Below, in pieces: positions 15,243 to 22,077 of a stretch of DNA of 25,029 nucleotides. The notes under the pieces were generated by a model. That model worked only from the letters and a program-made list of their open reading frames with translations, had not been told where the DNA came from and made no database searches. The position numbers were made by a program, and so were the translations under genes. The stretch comes from Clostridiaceae bacterium (GTDB lineage: Bacteria; Bacillota; Clostridia; Oscillospirales; Acutalibacteraceae), in assembly GCA_016297555.1 (NCBI GenBank), contig JAEDGK010000017.1, forward strand, positions 1 to 25,029. The letters run 5' to 3'. Within the stretch, counting starts at the first letter, position 1; each line of letters begins with the position of its first letter.

Positions 15243-16424
15243 TTAATAGTTTTCTTTGCGAACTTCAAAGAAGCTCTGCGGATGAGCGCAGACGGGGCAA
15301 ACCTCAGGGGCTTTTTTGCCCATTACGAGATGGCCGCAGTTACGGCACTCCCACATAGTTTCTTCTGCCTTTTCAAATACTTTTTGCATCTCAACATTGT
15401 TAAGGAGAGCGCGGTAGCGTTCTTCATGAGATTTTTCGATCGCGCCGACCATACGGAATTTTTCCGCAAGCTCGATAAAGCCTTCTTCCTCGGCTTCCTT
15501 TGCAAAGGTTGCGTACATATCAGTCCACTCATAGTTTTCACCTTCTGCGGCGCTGAGCAGGTTTTCAGCAGTTTTTCCAAGCTCTCCGAGAGCTTTAAAC
15601 CACATTTTTGCATGCTCCTTTTCATTATCTGCGGTTGAAAGGAAAAGCGCGGCAATTTGCTCATAGCCTTCTTTCTTTGCTACAGATGCAAAATATGTGT
15701 ACTTATTTCTTGCCTGTGACTCTCCTGCAAAAGCTGCCTGAAGATTTTTCTCGGTTTTTGTTCCTTTGAGGTCCATATTGCTGTCTCCTTCATTTGAATT
15801 ATTTTCACCGGCTTCAACCCTTTCAAAGTCGGAAGCGGGATGTTTGCAAAGCGGGCAGATAAAATCAGCGGGTAGCTCGTCACCCTCATAAATATAGCCG
15901 CAAATGGTGCAGCGATAAAAGACCTTGGCGGTCTTTTTGCTGTTATCGGGCTTTGGTTTAATGTTTTTATGGTAGTAGTCATAGCTTACGCTCTGTTCAT
16001 CGGAAAGGACTTCGCAATCGGTTACATCCGCAATAAACATGGTGTGCGTGCCGAGATCGATTGAAGAAATCACATTGGCGGAAATATAAGCGTTTGTATG
16101 CTCTGTAATGTAGAAAATGCCGTTTTCGCTTCTTTTAACAGAGTTGAAATCAGCAAACTTATCCGTGTCTTTTCCGCTTCTGAATCCAAAAGCTTTAAAA
16201 ATATCAAAAGGTGCGGATGTGGTGAGAACACTGACATTGAATTTTCCCGTGCTGAGAATCATATCATGCGTTTTGTTCACCTTATTAACTGCTATCGAAA
16301 TTCTGTTGGGTGTTGAAGTAACCTGTGAAACGGTGTTGATAATGCATCCGTTGTCAAAGCCGTTTTCCTGAGCGGTGAGAACATAAAGTCCGTAACCGAT
16401 TTTAAACATTGCTTTTGTGTCCAT
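15243..16424 (-). CDS. Flavin reductase-rubredoxin-rubrerythrin fusion
   Basis: A 393-residue redox protein with four recognisable parts. Residues 1-160 form a flavin reductase (FMN-binding split barrel, starting MFKIGYGLYVLTAQ). Residues ~168-203 are a rubredoxin (CTICGY, Cys172/175, and CPLC, Cys190/193). After a Gly/Asn/Ser linker, 217-393 are a complete rubrerythrin: a ferritin-like diiron domain (AAFAGESQARNKYTYFA, DNEKEHAKMWF, EKSHEERYRALL) and a C-terminal rubredoxin (CRNCGH, CPVCAHP). The arrangement suggests electron flow from NAD(P)H/flavin through rubredoxin to the diiron peroxidase, for peroxide or O2 reduction in an anaerobe. Start ATG 16424 has GAGGTG upstream. Met217 has its own ribosome binding site (separate entry), so a short rubrerythrin may also be made. 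Confidence 0.92.
   Translation of the reverse strand: MDTKAMFKIGYGLYVLTAQENGFDNGCIINTVSQVTSTPNRISIAVNKVNKTHDMILSTGKFNVSVLTTSAPFDIFKAFGFRSGKDTDKFADFNSVKRSENGIFYITEHTNAYISANVISSIDLGTHTMFIADVTDCEVLSDEQSVSYDYYHKNIKPKPDNSKKTAKVFYRCTICGYIYEGDELPADFICPLCKHPASDFERVEAGENNSNEGDSNMDLKGTKTEKNLQAAFAGESQARNKYTYFASVAKKEGYEQIAALFLSTADNEKEHAKMWFKALGELGKTAENLLSAAEGENYEWTDMYATFAKEAEEEGFIELAEKFRMVGAIEKSHEERYRALLNNVEMQKVFEKAEETMWECRNCGHLVMGKKAPEVCPVCAHPQSFFEVRKENY
15774..15790 (-). promoter_or_regulatory. Internal ribosome binding site and ATG for a stand-alone rubrerythrin
   Basis: Inside the fusion gene, AAGGAG (15790-15785) lies exactly 8 nt upstream of an in-frame ATG (15776-15774) that encodes Met217. The sequence that follows, MDLKGTKTEKNLQAAF, is a normal rubrerythrin N-terminus. 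Translation from here would give a 177-residue rubrerythrin, the usual family length. Confidence 0.6.
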
Positions 16425-16483
16425 GGATTTTCACCTCTGATAAGTTTTTTTGATAGATTTTGACTGTATAAAATACCAATAAA

Positions 16484-16512
16484 ATAATAACAGAAATCAA
16501 CAATTATGTCAA
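16484..16512 (-). promoter_or_regulatory. Promoter of the rubrerythrin fusion gene
   Basis: TTGACA (16512-16507) and TATTAT (16489-16484) are 17 bp apart on the minus strand. The -35 hexamer is formed by the last two codons of the upstream hydrogenase gene and abuts its stop codon. No terminator is visible between the two genes, so some read-through is possible. No clear PerR-like dyad is present in 16425-16483. Confidence 0.8.
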
Positions 16513-17934
16513 GTTAAGAATACCGATAGCATCCTTAATGCTTTTTTCCATAGCCTCCATACCGTAGGCATCAACTTCATTTTTGTTCTTTTCGCCGTGA
16601 GTAAGGCATCCCGCGCCGCCTATGCAACCGCCAACGCAAGCCATACCCTCAATGAAATTGCCGCCGAGAACATTTTTGGACGCTTTGAGCAACGCTGTTC
16701 TGCAAGCTTCAATACCGTCGCACGAAACGGGTTTAAAATCAAAATCGGTTATGCCGTGTTCTTTAAGAGCCTGAGTAACCGCATCAGTAAGTCCGCCGCT
16801 TCTTGCAAAAATTCTGCCGTAATAAGAGGCGTTATCAAGCACATCTTCTTCAAGAGTCATTATATCAATATCACGGCTGTCAAACAGAGCCTGAAGCTCT
16901 TCAAAGGTTATAACAGAATCGATATAGGGCTTGACTTCCGGCTTCTGAAACTCCGATTTTTTTGCAGTGCAGGGACCGATAAAAATTACTTTTGAGCCGG
17001 GGTCTGTCTCTTTTATGTATTTTGAAATGGTTGCGGCAGGCGAAAGATTATGAGAAATATGCTCGGCAAGCTGAGGAAACTGAGTTTTAACATATTGAAC
17101 AAATGCAGGGCAGCAGGAGCTTGTTAAAAAGCCTTTTTCGGCAAGCTCTTTTGCTTCGCTGAAAGCAACCATATCAGCTCCGAGAGCCGCTTCCACTACC
17201 GAATAAAAACCGAGCTCTTTTATACCTTTTATTACCTGCCCGAGCTTGGCATATGTGAACTGGCTCGAAATTGAGGGCGCAACAACTGCATAAACTTTAT
17301 ACTTGGAGTTGTTTTCACTTTTGATAATATCGTCAATTACATTAAGAATAAACGATTTATCAGAAATTGCTCCAAACGGACATTGATATACGCACGCGCC
17401 GCAGGAAATGCACTTATTATTGTCAATGCTCGCCGCTTTGGTTTCGCTCATTTTGATTGCTTTGATTTTGCAGGAGCGTTCACAAGGGCGCTTAAAGTCG
17501 GCAATGGCGCCGTAAGGGCAAACCTTTGCACACTGACCGCATTCCACACATTTCGATTTGTCAATATGTGCAACATGGTCACGGTCAAAGCTGATGGCTC
17601 CCCTCTTGCAAACATCTTCGCACCTGTGAGCAAGGCAGCCGCGGCATGACTGAGTTACCTCGTAGCCGCCCATGGGGCACTCATCACAGGCAATATCGAT
17701 TACTTCTATTACATTCGGATTATTCTTATCGCCGCCCATTGCGAGCTTAACGCGTTCCGCAAGAATGGCTCTTTCTTTATAAACGCAGCATCTCATGGTC
17801 GGAGTGTTTCCGCTGACTATTGCTTTGGGAATATCAAGAACCTCTTCAATGAGCTTTCCGCTCCATGCGCGCCTTGCAACCTCGCGCAGAACCTTATATT
17901 TAAGATACTGCACCTTTGTGTCAAATTTTCTCAT
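16504..17934 (-). CDS. [FeFe] hydrogenase, ferredoxin-domain fused (group B-like)
   Basis: A 476-residue cytosolic protein. Residues ~80-195 hold cysteine-rich [4Fe-4S] segments (CDECPMGGYEV, CRGCLAHRCEDVC, CVECGQCAKVCP, CISCGACVYQCP). The rest is an H-cluster domain with L1 TSSCCPAF (271-278), L2 GPCTAKKSEF (320-329) and L3 EGMACVGGCIGGAG (429-442), so all four H-cluster cysteines are present. L1 reads CCPAF rather than the CCPxW of the well-studied group A enzymes, and L3 has MACVGGCIGGAG, which I associate with group B. It would evolve H2 using reduced ferredoxin, though catalysis by this group is less well established. It begins 14 nt after the phosphatase gene behind AAGGAGG and is the last gene of the block. 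Confidence 0.88.
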   Translation of the reverse strand: MRKFDTKVQYLKYKVLREVARRAWSGKLIEEVLDIPKAIVSGNTPTMRCCVYKERAILAERVKLAMGGDKNNPNVIEVIDIACDECPMGGYEVTQSCRGCLAHRCEDVCKRGAISFDRDHVAHIDKSKCVECGQCAKVCPYGAIADFKRPCERSCKIKAIKMSETKAASIDNNKCISCGACVYQCPFGAISDKSFILNVIDDIIKSENNSKYKVYAVVAPSISSQFTYAKLGQVIKGIKELGFYSVVEAALGADMVAFSEAKELAEKGFLTSSCCPAFVQYVKTQFPQLAEHISHNLSPAATISKYIKETDPGSKVIFIGPCTAKKSEFQKPEVKPYIDSVITFEELQALFDSRDIDIMTLEEDVLDNASYYGRIFARSGGLTDAVTQALKEHGITDFDFKPVSCDGIEACRTALLKASKNVLGGNFIEGMACVGGCIGGAGCLTHGEKNKNEVDAYGMEAMEKSIKDAIGILNLT

Positions 17935-17948
17935 GTGTTTTTTCCTCC

Positions 17949-19121
17949 TTAGAAATAGCTCACCTTGATTCTTTTACCCATCTGGCGAAGACATTCCGAA
18001 AGCTCTTTGACAAGCTGCATTTTTATGCTGAAGTTTATCGGCAAGTCCGGGTTTTGATGAGCGGGATTAATCGCTCTGCCGACATAGAAATTAATATCTG
18101 TTGCTTCCTCAAAAAGCAGGCGGCATATCATTGACGCTCCGTCACGCTGATAGCCCCAAACGGAATAAAGCTCATTAGTGCCGAGATAGTCCTTGGCATA
18201 GGTTAAAACCTTATTGATTGTTATAACACCCTCGGTTACAAGGTCAACTCCCTCAATGGTGGCAATCGGAGGCACTTCCTTATCAACGAAATCAAGAGTC
18301 GGAACAACAGGCTTGCCAAGATATTTTGCGGCAATGGAAGATGTTGTTCCGCCGCATATGATGTGCTTGCCTTCCTTTGAGAAAAACAGCGACATCATTT
18401 TATCGCAGTCATCTCTGTTTGACGGCGGACCGAACAGCAAATTCATCGGTTCGCGCTTTCTGATTCGGATAACCGCGGCGGTTGTATCGTCTCCCGGCTT
18501 TTCGCCGTAAAGCTTGTTGCACTCGTCAATCAGAATTGTGGCAAGCGTTTTTGCCGTAAAGCCTACATCGTAAAAGGTTTCCATATAATCAATGATGTCT
18601 TCCCGCTTCCAGCCAAAATTGAAAGCCATTCCTATTCCCGCATGGGGGCAGCCGTCGCTCATTGTAATGAAAACATCGTTTTCTTCAAGCTTAATATAAG
18701 AGCTGTAAATCTTTTTGCCGCCTATATTAAGCTCGGTTTTGGGATAATCAAAGTTTTTGCCGTCTCTGAGCAGAATAACAAGCGGATTGTCGTATTGAAA
18801 AATGCGGGCATATTCGTTATCGACAATCTGAATTATGGTAAAGGTTGAATATGCAACACCGCGAACCGAGCAAACAGGCAGAGTTGCGGCGATTGTGTCA
18901 ACACAGTCCTCAACCGAAAGACCGCTTGAAATCATTGTTGAAATTATTTTAGAAGTCAGGGTTGAAAGAATACTGGCTTTTACGCCGCTTCCCAGACCGT
19001 CGGCAAGAACTACAACCGTTGAGCTGTCGTCAGCTTCAATAACATCAACATGGTCGCCGCAAAGCTCTTCGCCGACATGATTAATGCTTCTGTATCCAAT
19101 ATCAGCGCAAAGATTATTCAT
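17949..19121 (-). CDS. SpoIIE/PP2C-type serine phosphatase with an extra C-terminal domain
   Basis: A 390-residue protein. The N-terminal ~230 residues form a SpoIIE-like PP2C phosphatase domain with metal-binding aspartates in VVLADGLGSGVKAS, FITMSDGCPHAG and PGDDTTAAVIRIR. Residues ~230-390 (from MNLLFGPPSNRDDCDKMM through CGGTTSSIAAKYLG to the end) form a second domain that I do not recognise. There are no TM segments. It overlaps the sensory hydrogenase gene by 8 nt and has AAGGAG upstream. Such phosphatases are a known neighbour of PAS-containing [FeFe] hydrogenases, and a kinase-like gene lies in the same block, so a phospho-signalling output of redox or H2 sensing is likely. The target protein is unknown. 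Confidence 0.88.
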   Translation of the reverse strand: MNNLCADIGYRSINHVGEELCGDHVDVIEADDSSTVVVLADGLGSGVKASILSTLTSKIISTMISSGLSVEDCVDTIAATLPVCSVRGVAYSTFTIIQIVDNEYARIFQYDNPLVILLRDGKNFDYPKTELNIGGKKIYSSYIKLEENDVFITMSDGCPHAGIGMAFNFGWKREDIIDYMETFYDVGFTAKTLATILIDECNKLYGEKPGDDTTAAVIRIRKREPMNLLFGPPSNRDDCDKMMSLFFSKEGKHIICGGTTSSIAAKYLGKPVVPTLDFVDKEVPPIATIEGVDLVTEGVITINKVLTYAKDYLGTNELYSVWGYQRDGASMICRLLFEEATDINFYVGRAINPAHQNPDLPINFSIKMQLVKELSECLRQMGKRIKVSYF

Positions 19122-20787
19122 CGGATATCGACTCCTTAAGCTTTGTCAGCGCGATTTTTGTTTCGGCTGCGGTTTCACCGAGCAGAGACGCTATCTCCTG
19201 AACAATTCTCATCTGCTTTTCAACAACCTTATCGGCTATTTCAACGGTGCTTTGGCTGATTCTTTCTTTCTTTTCACGCTGCATTTCTTCGTCTGTAACA
19301 TCGCGCATAATGCAGATGATTATATGGTCTTTATCATAAACAACCGTTTGCTCAACATATTTTTCGTATTCGGCAAGATAAACTCTGCGACCCGATATTG
19401 TCTGATGACCCGACTTAACCTGCAAAAATACTGCAGGGTCAAGAATTCTGACTATCGGTTCACCCATAACATCGGACGGCATACGGATATTCATAATACG
19501 GCAGGCAGCGGCGTTTATTTGCTGAACCTCAAGAGCTTCGTTGAGCACTATAATACCGTTGGGTGTGTTGTTGATTATATTATCAGAAAAGCTCTCTGCC
19601 CTGTCTTTAAGGAAAGGCAGGCACATTGAAATCTCAGCTTTACCTGCGATGATTGCTTCCGCTTTTTCACGGCAGGTATTGTAGCCGCAGGAACCGCAGT
19701 TAAGCTCATCCTCGGGTTTGGTTTTGCCCATTTTGGCAAGAGCCTGACGGATTTCAATTTCAGAGGGTTTGGTTTTCCTTTGAAGAATGAATTCAAATTC
19801 TTTTGAAAGAGCCTCTTTAGCGGGCTGAGCCACGTTGAAGTCTTTTTCACCCGAATATCCCGATACTGCGGCAAAATCTCTGACGGGAGTTCTGTGATAT
19901 TTTTCCATTACGGGACCTCCGATGCAGCTTCCGTGGCAGGCGGACATTTCAATAAAGCAATTATGTAAACGGCCGTCGGAAATCTCATTAAGAGCAGCAA
20001 TGCAGTTATCAACACCGTCAATGGCAATGTAACTGTAATCGGTCAGCTTTTCGGTCATTGATTTGAGTATACCGCCTGTTGTGGGGAATATTCTCGCTCT
20101 CGTTTTATTATCAAATTCAACTTTTTTCTCAAGCTCTATCCCCTCGCTGTCAAGCCACCTTGTCAGCTCCTCAAAGGTCAAAACGCCGTCAACAATGCCG
20201 TTGCTTCTGTCAGCCTCGTCTTTTTTGGCAACGCAGGGACCGATGAAGACCGTTTTTGCATCCGGCATACGCTTTTTAATGTCGGTACAGTGTGCCTGCA
20301 TGGGAGAAAGAACATCAGCAAGATAAGGCAGAGCACCGGGATAGTATTTCTGAATAAGCAGATTAACGGAATGGCAGCATGATGAAATGAGAACATCTCT
20401 GCCGTCTTCTCTGAGAATTCTTTCATATTCTTTTTTTACTATTGTTGCACCGATTGCAGTTTCTTCCGCATCGGCAAAGCCGAGCTTTTTAAGAGCAGCT
20501 CTGAGGCTTTCTATTCCGACTCCCTCATAATTTGCAATGAAGGACGGGGCAACACTCGCAATGACGGGACTTCCGGACTGTATAAGAACTTTAACAAGCT
20601 CGGTTGAATCCGAAATTTCTTTTGCATCCTGAGGACATACTACAAAGCATTGACCGCAGAGAATACATTCCTCGGGAACTATATGAGCCTGATTGCCGGA
20701 AAATCTGATTGATTTTACAGGGCAATGGCGAATACATTTATAACAGTTTTTGCAGTTGGATTTTTTAAGCTTCAAGAATTCTGCCAA
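19114..20787 (-). CDS. hydS: Sensory-type [FeFe] hydrogenase with PAS domain (group C-like, HydS)
   Basis: A 557-residue protein. Residues 12-51 hold two [4Fe-4S] motifs (CKNCYKCIRHCP, CILCGQCFVVCP). The H-cluster domain follows, with L1 SSCCHS (135-140), L2 GPCVAKKDE (183-191) and L3 MSACHGSCIGG (281-291). A four-cysteine Fe-S segment (CGSCGYNTC, Cys364/367/372, plus Cys389) comes next, then a PAS domain at ~400-500 and a short C-terminal helix. This is the layout of H2-sensing group C hydrogenases. The start is a TTG at 20787, supported by GGAGG 8 nt upstream that lies in the last codons of the preceding gene. There is no histidine-kinase domain, so its output probably passes to the adjacent phosphatase. 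Confidence 0.88.
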   Translation of the reverse strand: MAEFLKLKKSNCKNCYKCIRHCPVKSIRFSGNQAHIVPEECILCGQCFVVCPQDAKEISDSTELVKVLIQSGSPVIASVAPSFIANYEGVGIESLRAALKKLGFADAEETAIGATIVKKEYERILREDGRDVLISSCCHSVNLLIQKYYPGALPYLADVLSPMQAHCTDIKKRMPDAKTVFIGPCVAKKDEADRSNGIVDGVLTFEELTRWLDSEGIELEKKVEFDNKTRARIFPTTGGILKSMTEKLTDYSYIAIDGVDNCIAALNEISDGRLHNCFIEMSACHGSCIGGPVMEKYHRTPVRDFAAVSGYSGEKDFNVAQPAKEALSKEFEFILQRKTKPSEIEIRQALAKMGKTKPEDELNCGSCGYNTCREKAEAIIAGKAEISMCLPFLKDRAESFSDNIINNTPNGIIVLNEALEVQQINAAACRIMNIRMPSDVMGEPIVRILDPAVFLQVKSGHQTISGRRVYLAEYEKYVEQTVVYDKDHIIICIMRDVTDEEMQREKKERISQSTVEIADKVVEKQMRIVQEIASLLGETAAETKIALTKLKESISDE

Positions 20788-20790
20788 AGC

Positions 20791-21042
20791 TTACGCCTCC
20801 CCGTTTTTTAGGATATACTTATCGAAAAATTCATTAAAGCCGTCAACCGTAACTCCGGTGACAACTTCATCGTCAATCTGAACGGTTACGCCCGTTCTGC
20901 TGCATCTGCCTATGCAGAAACTGCCTGCAAGGGTTATTTCATCTTGCAGGCCATTTTCTGATATCTTTTCATTCAGCAGACGCACAATTTCCTCGGAGCC
21001 CTTGAGATGGCAGGAGCTTCCGACGCAAATCTGAACTATCAT
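20791..21042 (-). CDS. (2Fe-2S) thioredoxin-like ferredoxin, second copy
   Basis: An 82-residue protein from the ATG at 21042 (MIVQICVGSSCHLKGSEEIV), with AAAGGTG 10 nt upstream. The open frame reaches 21078 but overlaps the previous gene. The ligand pattern CVGSSC (Cx4C) and FCIGRC (Cx3C) is that of thioredoxin-fold [2Fe-2S] domains such as NuoE/HydC C-terminal regions. It is a clear paralogue of the gene just upstream, separated by 7 nt. It ends 3 nt before hydS, so it probably exchanges electrons with the sensory hydrogenase. Confidence 0.88.
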   Translation of the reverse strand: MIVQICVGSSCHLKGSEEIVRLLNEKISENGLQDEITLAGSFCIGRCSRTGVTVQIDDEVVTGVTVDGFNEFFDKYILKNGEA

Positions 21043-21049
21043 CTGCTGC

Positions 21050-21289
21050 TCACACCTTTGCCAATACTTCTTTCTCAAAGAACTCCGCCGTTGTTTCGGG
21101 AGTCAAAGAAAACTTTTTGTCGTCAAGCGTTACGCAAACGCCGTTTTTGCAGTCTCCCATACAGAATGTTCCGCCGAGCTCAACCTTTTCTTTAAGGTTA
21201 TTCTTTGCAACAAGATACTGAAGCTCTTCAACAATCTGCCTTGAGCCTTTAAGATGGCAGGAACTGCCAATACAAACCGTTATTTTCAT
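21050..21289 (-). CDS. (2Fe-2S) thioredoxin-like ferredoxin, first copy
   Basis: Best start is the ATG at 21289, with GGAGGG 7 nt upstream. An ATG at 21304 is in frame but itself overlaps that ribosome site. The 79-residue product (MKITVCIGSSCHLKGSRQIV) has the [2Fe-2S] ligand pattern Cx4C at CIGSSC and Cx3C at FCMGDC. It shares the GSSCHLKGS core with the next gene, so the pair is a tandem duplication that has since diverged. No partner flavin or NADH-binding subunit is present nearby, unlike in bifurcating hydrogenases. Confidence 0.88.
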   Translation of the reverse strand: MKITVCIGSSCHLKGSRQIVEELQYLVAKNNLKEKVELGGTFCMGDCKNGVCVTLDDKKFSLTPETTAEFFEKEVLAKV

Positions 21290-21313
21290 TAAGTTTCCCT
21301 CCATTAATTAGGA

Positions 21314-22063
21314 TTATTCGTAATCAACTACCGTAGCCCACGAGAGCAGGAACTGCCTCTCCTCGGGCTTGCCTTTAACGGACTGAGACGCCGCAACAAT
21401 GGGAAGCCATTTTTGAATGTATTGCTTTGCCGTATCACTCTTTTTGCAGAAAAGGTCAAGATATTTTTCTGCAGTTTCTATATCGCCGCTGAGCCAGAAC
21501 AGAAGATAGGTTCTTGCAACATCTGCCGAGGCGTTGCCCTGAGTGGCGTGTGACCAGTCAATAATATAGGGCTTTCCGTCATCGGAAACGATAATGTTTG
21601 AGGGGTTGAAATCGCCGTGGCAAAGCTTGTTGTGCTTGGGCATTGATTCAAGGCGGGTGTGAAGGTCATATCTCGTTGTGGCGTCAATATCCGCCTGAGA
21701 AATCTTCTGATTCATTTTATCCTTGAGCTTGCGGAGCCCGGGAGCCTTCATTGACTGCATTTTAATCTGGAGATCAACGAACATTTCAAGATACTCATCT
21801 TTTTTATCGGGATTTTCCTGCATAAGCCTGTCAAGAGTTTTGCCCGAAATGTATTCCGAAACAATAACCCACTTGCCGTCAAGAGTTGTAACCTCTAAAA
21901 GCTTAGGAATGTCAAGCCCTGTTTCCTCAACGATTGACTGATTAAGAGCCTCGTTGAGAATATCGGATTTTTTAAACTCTGAATCAAATACTTTATAAGT
22001 TTTTCCGCCGTCACGATAAACTGTTTTGCTGTTTCTGACTGCAATAATTCTGTCTAAATTCAT
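21314..22063 (-). CDS. APH-fold (aminoglycoside phosphotransferase-like) kinase
   Basis: A 249-residue protein with the protein-kinase-like APH fold: an N-terminal lobe with KTYKVFDSEF, a hinge near VIVSEYISGKTLDRLM, the catalytic loop LCHGDFNPSNIIV (His-Gly-Asp...Asn, about 145-157), and the metal-binding IDWSHATQGNASADVART. The length and family say small-molecule or protein kinase; the name does not imply antibiotic resistance. GGGAGG lies 8 nt upstream of the ATG, and the adhE stop is 14 nt away. Placed with a PP2C phosphatase and a PAS hydrogenase, it may be the opposing kinase of that signalling system. Confidence 0.85.
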   Translation of the reverse strand: MNLDRIIAVRNSKTVYRDGGKTYKVFDSEFKKSDILNEALNQSIVEETGLDIPKLLEVTTLDGKWVIVSEYISGKTLDRLMQENPDKKDEYLEMFVDLQIKMQSMKAPGLRKLKDKMNQKISQADIDATTRYDLHTRLESMPKHNKLCHGDFNPSNIIVSDDGKPYIIDWSHATQGNASADVARTYLLFWLSGDIETAEKYLDLFCKKSDTAKQYIQKWLPIVAASQSVKGKPEERQFLLSWATVVDYE

Positions 22064-22077
22064 TGTTTCTGCCTCCC

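Noticed and set aside
16504..20787. Electron-bifurcating HydABC hydrogenase
   Set aside because: No NuoF-like flavin/NADH subunit is present. The two H-cluster proteins have group B-like and PAS-sensor architectures.
21314..22063. Aminoglycoside resistance gene
   Set aside because: Only the general APH fold is visible. The gene sits in a redox-signalling block with no resistance or mobile context.
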